The notes beneath the pieces are model-generated. The model saw only the letters and a list, made by a program, of their open reading frames with translations. It was not told where the DNA came from and did no database searches. A DNA stretch of 64,000 nt from Schizophyllum amplum. Lineage: Eukaryota; Basidiomycota; Agaricomycetes; Agaricales; Schizophyllaceae. This document shows, in pieces, positions 12,597 to 22,385 of the stretch. The DNA is taken from positions 124,001 to 188,000 of the forward strand of contig VDMD01000011.1 in NCBI GenBank assembly GCA_007026445.1, written 5' to 3'. Both the position numbers and the translations under genes were made by a program. Positions within the stretch are counted from its first letter, which is position 1. Each line of letters begins with the position of its first letter.

Positions 12597-12828
12597 TTTA
12601 TGAGCAGGCACGACGAGTCTAGGACATTTGTATACTGATTTTCTCGAACTGTAACTTCAGCATTGGGGCCTGAATCAAAATGTGGCGAAGGAAGGCGTGG
12701 CTGGCAGTAACGGAAAGTGAGCGCTGGTGACGCGGCAATCGACTCACGTGCCATCATGTTGAAGTCCAAACCAGAGCGACTCGGGCGTCAACTGGAGGTA
12801 GGGGCAAACAAAATTCACCGTTTATTAT

Positions 12829-13552
12829 CTAGGAGGCCATGCGTATGACAATAGAGCCTGACGAGAATATTAGAATGGAACGACAGAATCGAGGATCAAA
12901 AGACGTACTGTCATCACCAAGAGTCCCCTCATCTCTGCGCCATTCTTTCTCTAACATACTCATGTAAATCAGATCCTCCCAGCTCCCTTCTGGCGTCCGA
13001 TTTGCCTCGCGTAGCCGTCCCTCATCCACGAACCCGCTGATTGAGATCATGGTAGATTAGCATAGCTTTCGCGCAATAAGACATGGCAAAAGACACTTGC
13101 AGAGTTTTGTACAGTTGATGGGCTTTCTTATTTCCCTCGAAAACGCTCAGCGACAAACGATGCATGCCCAGCGCGCTGAACGCGTGCCCTATCATAAATC
13201 GCAGGATCTCGGTGCCGTACCCCTTTCCCTGACATGTTGTACGGAGCGCGATGCCTAGAGTGACGTCCCGGTTCTTCGTCGTATCCATTGAGTGAAGTAA
13301 GAAGACCTGGCCGACAAAGGTGGGGTGCTGTATGCTGGTGGCATCTTGGAATTCTCGGGTGGTGATCACGGCGTACACGAAGCAGCGGCCGATGAAGGGA
13401 CGGATAGAGGTTTCGAAGTACTGTAGATCGCGCGGGTTGAGATAGTCTTTGGTTATCCAGCGGATGACGGCGGGATCGTTGTAGAGAGCGAGGATGTCAG
13501 GTTTGTCCCGTTCCTCGAAGGCGCGAAGGAGCAATCGATCGGTGGTGTACAT
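12829..13552 (-). CDS. GNAT-family N-acetyltransferase
   Basis: Probable acetyl-CoA-dependent N-acetyltransferase of the RimJ/Acetyltransf_3 type, about 219 residues; the substrate is unknown. Start ATG at 13552 (MYTTDRLLLRAFEERD). Motifs: LYNDPAVIRWI, VTLGIALRTTCQGKGYGTEI (the acetyl-CoA loop, here QGKGYG), MHRLSLSVFEGNKKAHQLYK, then LGFVDEGRLREANRTPEGSW after splicing. The intron 13037-13100 (64 bp) uses a GC donor (GCAAGT) with a CAG acceptor; only this join restores the conserved LYKTLGFVDEGRLRE sequence. Exons 13552-13101 and 13036-12829. The last 25 residues are low-confidence and may hide another intron near the agtacgtctt at 12905. It lies between inverted MYND copies A and B. Confidence 0.82.
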
Positions 13553-13777
13553 GTTCGGGTTGGGAGGGCGAGCACCTGACAGACAGAGAAAAGAACCTGG
13601 AACTTTTCTGTTTGTTAAATCCGCACTGTGAACAATTATATGTGTAGAATCTTCGATCAGCAAGATGGTGGGCCGTGGCACTGAAAGTTGAACATGACAA
13701 CGTGACCGCACGCGTGACGCTTGTTACCAAAATTTGGATGTGCTATTTTTGTTTTCCATTGTTCTCCGAAATCAGCC

Positions 13778-15906
13778 ATGTCGGTCAAGCGCTCGAACGC
13801 AGACGCCGACTCCATATCACGCAAGAAACCTAGGACGGGATCGAAGAAGGGGAAGAGAAGCACAAACAGTGCGCCCCTCAAGATCGAGGAGCGTTTGAAG
13901 CGCATCCAAGATGATTCATGGAAGGACGATGAGGCGAAGGAGCTTGAAGGTCTAGTGTTTGGGCGGTCCTTCGCAGAAGACGGGGAGGTGACGCTGGGGG
14001 ACAATGACGATCCCGTCCAGCTGAATTTCGACTTTGGCGAAGGGGAAGGGGAATTCGGACATTTGGAGGATGATGATGTGAGTTTTCTGCTCCTCCTAAT
14101 GTACTTGCGGCTCACGGACAACATAGCTCTTTGTAGTCGATGGCGCCGAGCCAGAAAGTAGGCCCCCGCAAGAAGACGATGATCAGGAATTTGCGCCGGA
14201 CGCTGATGGAGAAGACGATGACAGGGAGAACGACGAAGGAGCTACCGCTACCGCTCCCCCTCCCCCTCCGAAACCAAAATCGCGCGCCGCGTGGCATGAT
14301 CCAAGTGACGCTGCACCTTCCTCTTCTCTTGCACCTGCCGCCCCTGCCGCGCGCCTTCGAAAATTACGCCGCGCACCCGACGAGAATATTGCGGACCTCT
14401 CTGGCAAGGAGTACGAGTCCCGCCTTCGCGCACAGTTCAAGCGCATCCACGGTGATGCATCCTGGGTCTCAAAAGCTCGCGCACATGCTCGCGGGGCAGG
14501 CGCGGACGGCGAAGACGAAGGTGTGGACACCCTAGCGGGCGTGGTCATCCGCCCGAAGACGAAGCGCGGAGACGGGAAGCTGCAGGTTCGGAGGCTGCAC
14601 GATGTGATGAGCGGAGAGGGGCAGGGAGAGATCAAGAGTGTGCTCTTCCATCCAAGCGAGCGCGTCAGCGTACTCGCGGTCGGGTCGTCTGACCGGCGGG
14701 TCAGGTTATTTGGGGTGCGTGCAATCTGCTGCTCGCAACCGCTCATCTAACAACGCGTACACAGGTTTCCTCGACAGCACCACCGACCCTTGTCCAGACG
14801 CTTCACATCCCGTCCTTGCCTCTCTCGTCCCCCGAATCCCTTGCATTCTCGCCTTCAGGCCGCGAAATGCTCATGAGCAGCGACCGACGGGGCTTCGCGT
14901 GGCTCTGGGACCTCGAGGGCGGCAGGGTGACCAGGCGAGAGCTTTCGGCACCTGCATCGGTCCTTGATGATGGTATGCATCAAGTCAGTCGATCGCAAAT
15001 TCCTTGCTTACACCCTCCTCAGGTTTCAACACCCGAAAACGCAAACGCGAAGGCAGCGGTGTATCCTTCCCTTCCTTCTCCCCCACCGGCTCGCTCCTCT
15101 CACTTGCTACCGAGGGTGTTGTTTGCCTCTACGACTGGCGCAGCTCCGGCTCTCAGGGCGCACTCGTCTCCTCGTTCAAGCCCGGCACAGCAAAGGGCGA
15201 CGGCGGCATCGCGGGCGTGCGCTGGGTTGGAGGTGTGTTGCTGATTATCTTGCATGAGACATCTCCAAACTCACCGTCATCCATCCAGCAAACACCCTCT
15301 CCGTTCTCCTCTCATCTTCCACCGTCCTTTTGTACGATACACGGAACACGGCACGCTCGTCGCTGTCCTCGACACCCTGCGTGGGCAAGTGGACCGACGA
15401 GGGCGGTGGGTTCCGCGGGTCTGCGCGGTGCTTGGGCACGAGCGCAAGCTACGGCGAGGGCGCAGGGTGGCTCAGCATCGGGTCCTCGTCGGGCTTGATC
15501 AACCTATACTCGCCGACGAGCTTGGCTCAAGCGACGTCCGCGGAGGCGTCGGTCCATCCAAAACCGGTCAAGACGATCGAGAACCTGACGACGCCGATCT
15601 CGCTGCTCAAATTCAACACGGACGCCAGCATGCTGGCGCTGGCGAGCAAGGATGTGAGCGGGAAGAATGCGGTGGGGATGCGATTGGTGAGTGCAGCTAT
15701 GTGTATCTGCGTGGGTCGTGTGTGTGTGCTGACCCTTTGCTCAGTTCAACACACAATCGCTCACCACGTATGCAAACTTTCCGACGTCGGCGACGCCGTT
15801 GGGCCGCGTCACAACGGTCGACTTTAGCAGGAGGGGCAATGGGGAGGAGTATCTGGCGGTAGGGAATGTGAGGGGGCGTGTAGGATTGTGGGCGGTGGAG
15901 CAGTGA
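13778..15906 (+). CDS. UTP18: UTP18, WD40 component of the U3 small-subunit processome
   Basis: Nucleolar WD40 protein needed for early 18S rRNA processing by family membership. Six exons, 13778-14077, 14127-14714, 14765-14972, 15023-15232, 15289-15686 and 15745-15906, give 621 residues with consistent phases. The N-terminus is lysine-rich then acidic (KKPRTGSKKGKRS, LEDDD). The Utp18 hallmark GKEYESRLRAQFKRIHGDAS precedes the propeller. Blades are visible as IKSVLFHPSERVSVLAVGSS, LAFSPSGREMLMSS, GFAWLWDLEGG, GVVCLYDW, LSSSTVLLYDTRN, GLINLYSP and TTVDFSRRG. The C-terminus GEEYLAVGNVRGRVGLW matches the family end. The longer open frame upstream has no ATG, so the ATG at 13778 is used. Confidence 0.92.
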
Positions 15907-16344
15907 GGGGCGCGTGCATGGTAACTCGAGCAACAACAAAACATACTATGCTTGCCCAGTTATGCCATCCGTCCAACGTGTGATTATGCGGCCGAGCGGA
16001 TGCGATGTTGAAGTAGGCGGAGAGCCGATTCTCGCCTCGCTGCGGCGGCGCTGCCTACTGCCCGTTTCAGGCGGGAAGAATGGGGACATGGCGCTAGGCA
16101 TTGGGTGGCAGTGCGCATTGCTCACGGATCTTCTGAGTGTGGGATAAGTAGGTATGGGACGGAGGTTTTGTATTTTCTCATCGTCCGCGCCTTTTGCATT
16201 TTGGACAAGCGCGCCGGCTGTCGCTGGGTGTATTCGGGGGAACATAAACTTGAAGCTTTAAGCCCAGGCGCTGAAGTTACAGTTCGAGAAAGCAGTACAT
16301 AAGTGTCCTAAACCCATCGTGCCGCCACCGAATCACATACTGTA
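15907..16344. other. Intergenic region between convergent UTP18 and MYND B
   Basis: A 438-bp gap between two convergent 3' ends. Positions 16258-16325, read on the minus strand, match the 3' flank of MYND gene A (tttaggacacttatgtactg, then ttctcgaactgtaacttcag), so this part belongs to the duplicated unit. Nothing else was recognised. Confidence 0.55.
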
Positions 16345-18307
16345 CTATTCAACTATCCTTCTCACATTTTTGCCTCTAGCGGCATTGGGCAGGCAATAGT
16401 CGGACGGCCTCCTGTGTACAACGTCCAGGAGCACGATTGTCTGCGCATGGCCCTTGCTGATGCGCGCATATACACGAACCATCGGCGGACCGTCCTCTGA
16501 TGCAGGTTGAGGTAGCCAGTCGTCGATGTCGCGTATTATCCCCCCCACTTGACCACAATTCCAGTCCAACAAGAACGCCTTGCCCTCTGCGGGATTCGGG
16601 ATGTCGGGAACGAATCGCAGACCATCGACGACCTCAGTCTCGAAGGTGCAGCTCTTGATGTAGGCTCGCTCCACGTAAGTCATGGGGACCGTGTCCGACT
16701 CCAACTCGATCGTGTCTGGCCCCAAGTTGACCGATGTCGTTGTGCTCGCTGTGATTCGTCAGGATTCGCTTGTGTAGACTCGGAGAACCGAAAACACGCA
16801 CTGAGTTGCAGAGCATCCTTCATTCCACGCGAGCATTTGGCGCGATGCTCTGCGGCCCAGTGCGCCTTCTGGCACGCCTTCGAGCAATAAAATACCTCGC
16901 CGCACGAGCACACTCGAAGGGCGTGTGGACCTTGACTTGGGCACTGTGAAACAGCTAAGCCGACATAGGGCGCATCGAGTTTCCGGCCACTCACCTGCGC
17001 ATTGTGACAGTATCTCAATTTCTTGTTCTGCGCGCGAAACGTGGCCCACACGGCGCAGCTCATGTGATAGCGAAGGTAGAGCAAGCCAAGCTCGTGCCAG
17101 CGGGACTTCAGGACATCAGCGTCACAGAAGACGTGATCGCGCTTGATGACTCTGCGGATTGTGCGCAGGACATCCGGCCAGAGGAGCGCAGGCGAGAGAA
17201 TCGTCCGTATGAGCGTATTGCCGAGCTCCCGGTAGTCCTCTGCTGCCCCTCCACCGTCCGGCAGCCCTGTGGCGAGAATGCCGAAGATGTACAGCAGGCC
17301 GGCGTCGAGAGCTGCGATGAGCGGCTCATTCGTGTTGGTCGAGAGTAGGAGGCTGGGTAGGCGTGTCATGAAGAACTTGTTGAGCGCGTCTCGGTACTGG
17401 TCCTCGAGAACACCTGGGGATGTGACCGCCTTGCCCAAGACGTTTACTACGACCGTGACCCCGCGGGCGCGACGGAAATTTGCGATAGCCCTGTCCGTCG
17501 ATAGCAGGCTATAGATGAGGTCGAGGTAAACAGGAATGTATTTCTGGACTAGGTGCGGCTTGTCGATCAACCAAGCGAGACGTTCGACCATCGCGCGCGA
17601 AAGATAGCCGGGGTTTTCTTCTTCATGCGCAACTAGACTGGAATTTATGAGTCCGCTGTATCGCTGGTCCAGCCGCATGTCGTTGAGCTCCTCAGACAGG
17701 CGATGCGACGAGAGGGCGACCCCAAACGGTAGGGTGTGTATCGGTGGGAAGTTGAGATCGAGCACGGTCCCAAAGAAGTTGGACTGTGCGAGACAGGCGG
17801 CACGTCCCTCTTCTTTGATAAGCGTACAGAGCACGAAGCCGATGAGTGCCGAGAAGTTCGCATGCAGGCTGACCTCGACTGTGCCGTCATCGTTGAAGTA
17901 CGCCTTAGGATCGGAGGGTACGTCGCAATTGGGATTGTCAGTGTAGCGTATGTTGTTCGAAGTCGGCAAGAGGAAAACGAGCCATTGCCATGCTCCGGGG
18001 AAGGCTTGCAGAATAAGCGGCATGTGCGCATCTCCGCGCGCTTCGTCTGCCTGGTACAGGCGGGTGAATTCGAACATGACCTCCAGAGCCTCCTCGATGG
18101 CTTTCACATCACTCGCGTCAAGAGGATGGGTGGGAATCCTGCTCGAGCTGAGGCGCAGAAGTATCTCCCGCACGCCAGGGGACCTCAGGAAGCGAGGGAA
18201 CTCGCGCTTTGTCCTGTACTTGTTGAACGCCTTGCCTATCTCCCCTCGGATATCCTTCCAAATGTTAGATAGATACCATTCTTCAGCGAAATTGCACGGC
18301 GCACCAT
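16345..18307 (-). CDS. MYND-finger protein, family member B
   Basis: Close paralogue of gene A in opposite orientation, 602 residues. Exon 1 is only the ATG (18305-18307); exons 18254-16995, 16943-16802 and 16748-16345 follow. The 1260-nt exon 2 and 142-nt exon 3 match gene A in length exactly. The helical region carries IPTHPLDASDVK, AWQWLVFLLPTSNNIRYT and HEEENPGYLSRAMVERLAWL. Finger ligands: YCHNAQ|C, VCSCGEVFYCSKACQ and AAEHRAKC. The C-terminal domain carries LGPDTIELESDTVPMTY and LDWNCGQVGGI. The intron 16944-16994 is 51 nt, in frame and free of stops, so an unspliced reading would insert 17 residues between zinc ligands 1 and 2. Confidence 0.83.
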
Positions 18308-18540
18308 GGCTGGTAGTCCTTAGGCTCTCCTATTCCACGATGAACGTCGGCGCACGGACAAGAGGATGATGACAATCGCCGTCGGAACGTTGTTACTGCT
18401 AGATTCGCGGCCTGAAAAATTCGTCTCGAGTTCTGCACCTTGCCCTAGCAGCTGCAGAGATGATGGAGGACGTTATGCAAGAGGTGCGGCGGCTCTCCAT
18501 AACGAGGGTACCCAGTCGTCTGCACTAGATCGAGCTGAGA
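18308..18540 (-). promoter_or_regulatory. Shared upstream block of MYND gene B
   Basis: Reading the minus strand, this 230-bp block carries the anchors seen upstream of A and C: tctcagctcgat, ctcgttatggagagccgc, gcacctcttgca and cgacgttcatcgtggaatag. A short upstream open frame starting at the atggagagc ends after about 30 codons, so it is probably 5' UTR with an upstream ORF. Confidence 0.5.
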
Positions 18541-19464
18541 CATGTGCCAGTCACAAGAACAAGGGCGCCGACTCAGCCTGGACTCAGTTCAGGCCTGGCT
18601 CAAAAGCTCATCCGCAAGTTGCGCGTCAGCAATGCGCGAGTCTTCGTCGATCTCTGCATTGAACGTGTCGTGAAAGCGAGGAATATGAGGCCCGGAGTGC
18701 AAAGAAAAGTAGAAGAGGGGCCAATGAGTGAGCGAGCCGCGGACGCTGGGAGGAATCAGATTTCTTGCACCTTCTGATGTTTTCTCGCATGCTATGAGGA
18801 CGCTTCAAGATGCAGCCCAGAAAGTCCGTTCAACAGGCGCAAACTGGCAGGGCTGAGAGCGAAACGAGAGAGTTCCGGTCTGGGTAACGTTAAACGACGC
18901 GTACATCTCGTGACCGCATGACTTCTCACGCTGAAGTCACGAGACTCCGTATGTTCGTCCGGCGTTCACCGAGACTGCACCGTAGCCGCCACAACCTCGT
19001 CGTAGACATCTGCAACGTAAGATATGGAGATCTGAGCAGTGTTTGCGATCTATATATTCTTGGTCGAACAATGGGCATATGGGCAGGAAAGACGAGTTGC
19101 GCGTTGGCACCATCAGCGGCTCAGCAATGTTCAGCATAGGGACGCCCAAATTCCAGTGTCCATGGCTCCCCGCGATGGCAGTCTTTTTACTAGGTATCAC
19201 ATGGCAGCGGGAATGGTATCACGGAGCATGATATGACACGCCACTAGATATGGCAGGACACGATGTTCATGTGCATTGAATCACTATGCGGGCAGAAAGA
19301 CTAATATGCAGGCAGCATGACTACTAATACTGTGCAGGCACGAAGACGACTATGCGGCAGAAAGCCTACCGATAATTTAGCAAACTTCAGGTTGGTGATA
19401 TGTACCTTATTCGCCTTGTCACCGACCTTCACATCTGCCATCCTCCACATCTGCCATCCTCAAC
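18541..19464. other. Intergenic region with degenerate repeats
   Basis: About 0.9 kb without a supported gene. Around 19284-19368 the words atgcgggcagaaag, atgcaggcag and tgcaggcacgaag recur with roughly 25-30 bp spacing. At 19434-19461 the 14-mer catctgccatcctc (second copy after a short spacer) abuts the stop of the next gene. Confidence 0.45.
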
Positions 19465-21421
19465 TCATTGCTCCCTCGGCGACTCGCTGACCGCCCCATA
19501 CCCGTACTTCGGCGTCCCTGCCCCGCTCGCATGCCCACTCGCATTCCCATTGCCCAAGCCCGCGGTCATCGGCGAGCCCACCGTCGCCGGCGACCCACTC
19601 AGGGATGTTAGGCCCCCGATCAGCGGCGACGCCTCAGAGATGCGCTGCAGCGATGACCGCCGCAGCATATGCCGCTCAACGATGCCGCGCATGATCACCG
19701 CCGTACCCTGCCTTCGCGCGCGCTTCTTGTGTAAATTGTCCTCGTACCGATCCGTCTCGTCGACGATCTCCTCCGAGATAATTTCCTCGATGATGTCTAG
19801 AAGGAAGGAGAGTAAAAGGTGAGCCGGGCCAGGAGTACAGAGGGAGAAGCAGCCTAAGTACCTTCGAGCGTGACGACGCCGAGCGCGCCGCCAGCCTTTC
19901 CGGGCGTGTCGCTGATGAGAAGCAGGTGCGCGCGGCCGGTTTGGCTGCGCGAGTGGTCAGTGACATGAAAAGCGAGACGACAGGAAGACAAACGTACAAG
20001 TAATCCAGCGCCTGAAAACAGTTGATGTTCGGGTCTGCTTCCGGCAAGATCGAAAGAGGGAAGGACGAGACGGGAAGGCCCTGCGACGGGTCGTATTGAA
20101 GCAGCTTCTTGATGAGCAGCAGCCCCACAAACGACTTTGGCTTGCCAGGCTCGTGCACCGGGAAGCGCGAGTAACCACTCAAGACACTGCAGACATCGAT
20201 CAGTCTCCCCGCGCACCACACCCGCCTCTCCGCTCACATCTTCTCAATCATGTCATGGTCCAGCACCGTATCCGCCCCAAGCGTCACCACATCCGGCATC
20301 GGCGTCATGATCTCCTCCGCCTTCTTGTTGTTCAGCTCGAGCACGCCGTTCAGGATGTTGATCTCGTCGTCCCGGAGCGGTTCCTCGCCTGTGCGGTGGA
20401 ACTGGAGGAAGGACTTGAGCTCGGCCTTCTTGTACGTGTGGCCCTCGTCCTTGCCCAGCGCCCAGTCGAGCAGCTTTGCGGTCGGCCAGGCGATGGGCGC
20501 GAAGATGTACATGAGGCAGAGGACGACCGGCGCGCAGGCGGCACCAATGGACAGCCCGTAGCGGACGCTCAAAGCCTGAGGGATGACTCTGGGCAGGATC
20601 AGTAGAGGTGTGGGGGGAAGTGAAGTGTGCTTACTCTCTGTTTCGTGGCGAAGACGGAGAGTAGGTATTAGTAGCGACCTTCGTGACGAGAGTGGGTTGG
20701 CGCACCCGAAGATCACTGGAACGGTGTCAGTCATGAGTGTATACATTCAGCCCATCGAGTCGTACCGATTGCTACAGTTGAAATGACGACAGCGGCGATT
20801 CCGCCACCGATCTAAGAGTTAGTGAGCAGAGGGTCGCGACTTAGACGCGGGACGTACAGCACTGTCGAGAAAGATGGGTAAACTTTCGTTGATGATCTGG
20901 TACGATGAGCGTCTGAGAAAGCCCAAGAAGTTGTTGACGTACGACGTTGCCGAGGAGCAGGACCTGAGGGGATGTGTCAGTATCACAGTGAAAGCAGAGG
21001 TGCAAAACACGTACGACGAGCACCCAGTGCCTGCCCCTCTTCATGAGACGCAACACTGGACAGTCGTCAGCGAGTGAGGGGGATATATGCGCGTCCACAA
21101 AGCACCCTTCTGAGCATTGCGCTTCTCCTTGATGTCATCTGAGGAGGCGGCCAATACGCGCAAGTGCAGCTCGTCCAGACCCATTAGACCAAGTGTAAGA
21201 CTAGAGGGGGAGCTTCAGTCGAGTCTATATCGAGTAGCTTTTATGGCAACGCACCCAGCAAACACCCCTCCGGCTAGGACTAGCAGCGCACTGATCGCGA
21301 GTTTCCACCAGAACTCTGCGGAGCCCTTCGGGGCCTCCTCTTCCTCGGTGGGGACTAGCTGTGCTAGAAATGGTGACGCAAGCGCCCGGTGCAGGATGAA
21401 TACAAGGAGCGGAAGTCGCAT
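19465..21421 (-). CDS. CNNM/Mam3-type DUF21 + CBS membrane protein
   Basis: Predicted vacuolar or endomembrane metal-homeostasis protein of the CNNM/CorC/Mam3 family, 458 residues. Exons: 21421-21255, 21200-21106, 21055-21015, 20963-20943, 20896-20858, 20811-20766, 20715-20706, 20637-20635, 20588-20238, 20186-19998, 19944-19862 and 19796-19465; all phases agree. An N-terminal signal-like segment is followed by LTLGLMGLDELHLRVL, VVLLLGNV, NESLPIFLDSAIGGG, VIFGEVIPQALSVRYGL and ACAPVVLCLMYIFAP (DUF21). Next come the EEIMTPMPDVVTL linker and a CBS pair with SGYSRFPVHEPGKP, FVGLLLIKKLL, HLLLISDTPG and LGVVTLEDIIEEIISEEI. A 3-nt micro-exon supplies the G/E codons of FGEVIPQ. The tail is Ser/Gly-rich. 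It is shorter than yeast Mam3. Transported ion and location are inferred from family only. Confidence 0.9.
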
Positions 21422-22385
21422 AATGGGCGAAGGAGCGTTGGGGGCGAACAGGTGCCTGGTGTTTGTGTGCGCGTCCGGGAGTTCAGCAGTGGGTCGTACG
21501 CTGGGTTCGCGGTTCCCAGATAGAAGACTGGATGCAAATATGGGCTCACAGAGAACGCTCGGTGATGGCAGGAAGCAAGAGTAAGTACGATGAGGAACGC
21601 TTGGCGAGGCGTTGGACAACTGCGGTCGCCGGCCCGGCGTTATGATGTTCCCTTTTGCCCAAAAAGGAAGTCCGTCTCCGTTTACGGACGGTCACGGTCG
21701 CGTGATCTCTTGGACGCGCCCCTTTGTTCAAGTCCAACCTCGGTCATAGAGTAGCAAAGACCTTGGTAACAATAGAGTGTATTCGCCCATGGATAATTTC
21801 TTTTTCAACATGCCAAATCAAAATTGAGTACTCGAAAGCTCTCGATATATGAGTAGCAAAATTCGGAGCAAAAGAAGCGACGAGATGCTCAGCTTCACGA
21901 TGTCGGTCGGCCTAGGAAAGAGATTGTCGCGATCGGACGGTGCAGAAGGGACCGCAGGGGTCCCAGATGCACCCCACCGACGACCTCGAAGTTCCGACGT
22001 GGTGCCCTTGCTAGGGAAGGGACGCGAGCAGCTTGACCCTACTGCCAATTTTGCAAGTACAAAGTCCAATGTTGTAGTAGAACTTGCCTATGTTACCAAA
22101 CCAATTATTCACCTTTGGATTTTGGATCATACTTTTTGCATAGGCGAATACACTCTAATATCTCAGGGAATTTTGTGGTACACCGTTGAGTCCAGGTTGA
22201 GTCTCTAGATTATAATATTCAGAGGCTGTCCAGTCTCCGGCCAGAATGCCGCCTAAAATCCCGATGGTACGCTTGGCACACAAGCGAGGCTCGAGCTGGG
22301 TTCCAGCACCATTCAGAAAACCACAGACAATCTAGGCTTCGTCTGCAGAGGCGACTCGCGTACCCACGCCCTGACCGTTACGACC
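21422..22385. other. Intergenic region upstream of the CNNM gene
   Basis: About 0.96 kb, more AT-rich in 21780-22190 than its neighbours. It presumably holds the CNNM promoter and the TRM2 3' flank. No gene or repeat family was recognised. Confidence 0.45.

Larger units (their letters stand above)
10376..12665 (+). repeat. Segmental duplication unit, copy A
   Basis: A unit of about 2.3 kb covering promoter, MYND gene and 3' flank, matched in inverted orientation at 16258-18540 (copy B) and in direct orientation at 30737-33020 (copy C). The 3' flank keeps the pattern gcacgacgagtctaggacat followed by ttctcgaactgtaacttcag. A and B form a large inverted repeat around the GNAT and UTP18 genes. 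Identity was judged by eye, not computed. Confidence 0.65.
16258..18540 (-). repeat. Segmental duplication unit, copy B (inverted relative to A and C)
   Basis: Carries the same promoter-gene-3' flank arrangement as copy A, on the opposite strand. Retention of flanking noncoding similarity indicates DNA-level duplication rather than retroposition; the introns are also retained. Coordinates are approximate. Confidence 0.65.

Noticed and set aside
16680..16801. C-terminal extension of MYND B by reading through its last intron
   Set aside because: It ends in an Arg/Ser-rich nonsense tail, whereas splicing at 16749-16801 restores the domain shared with A and C.
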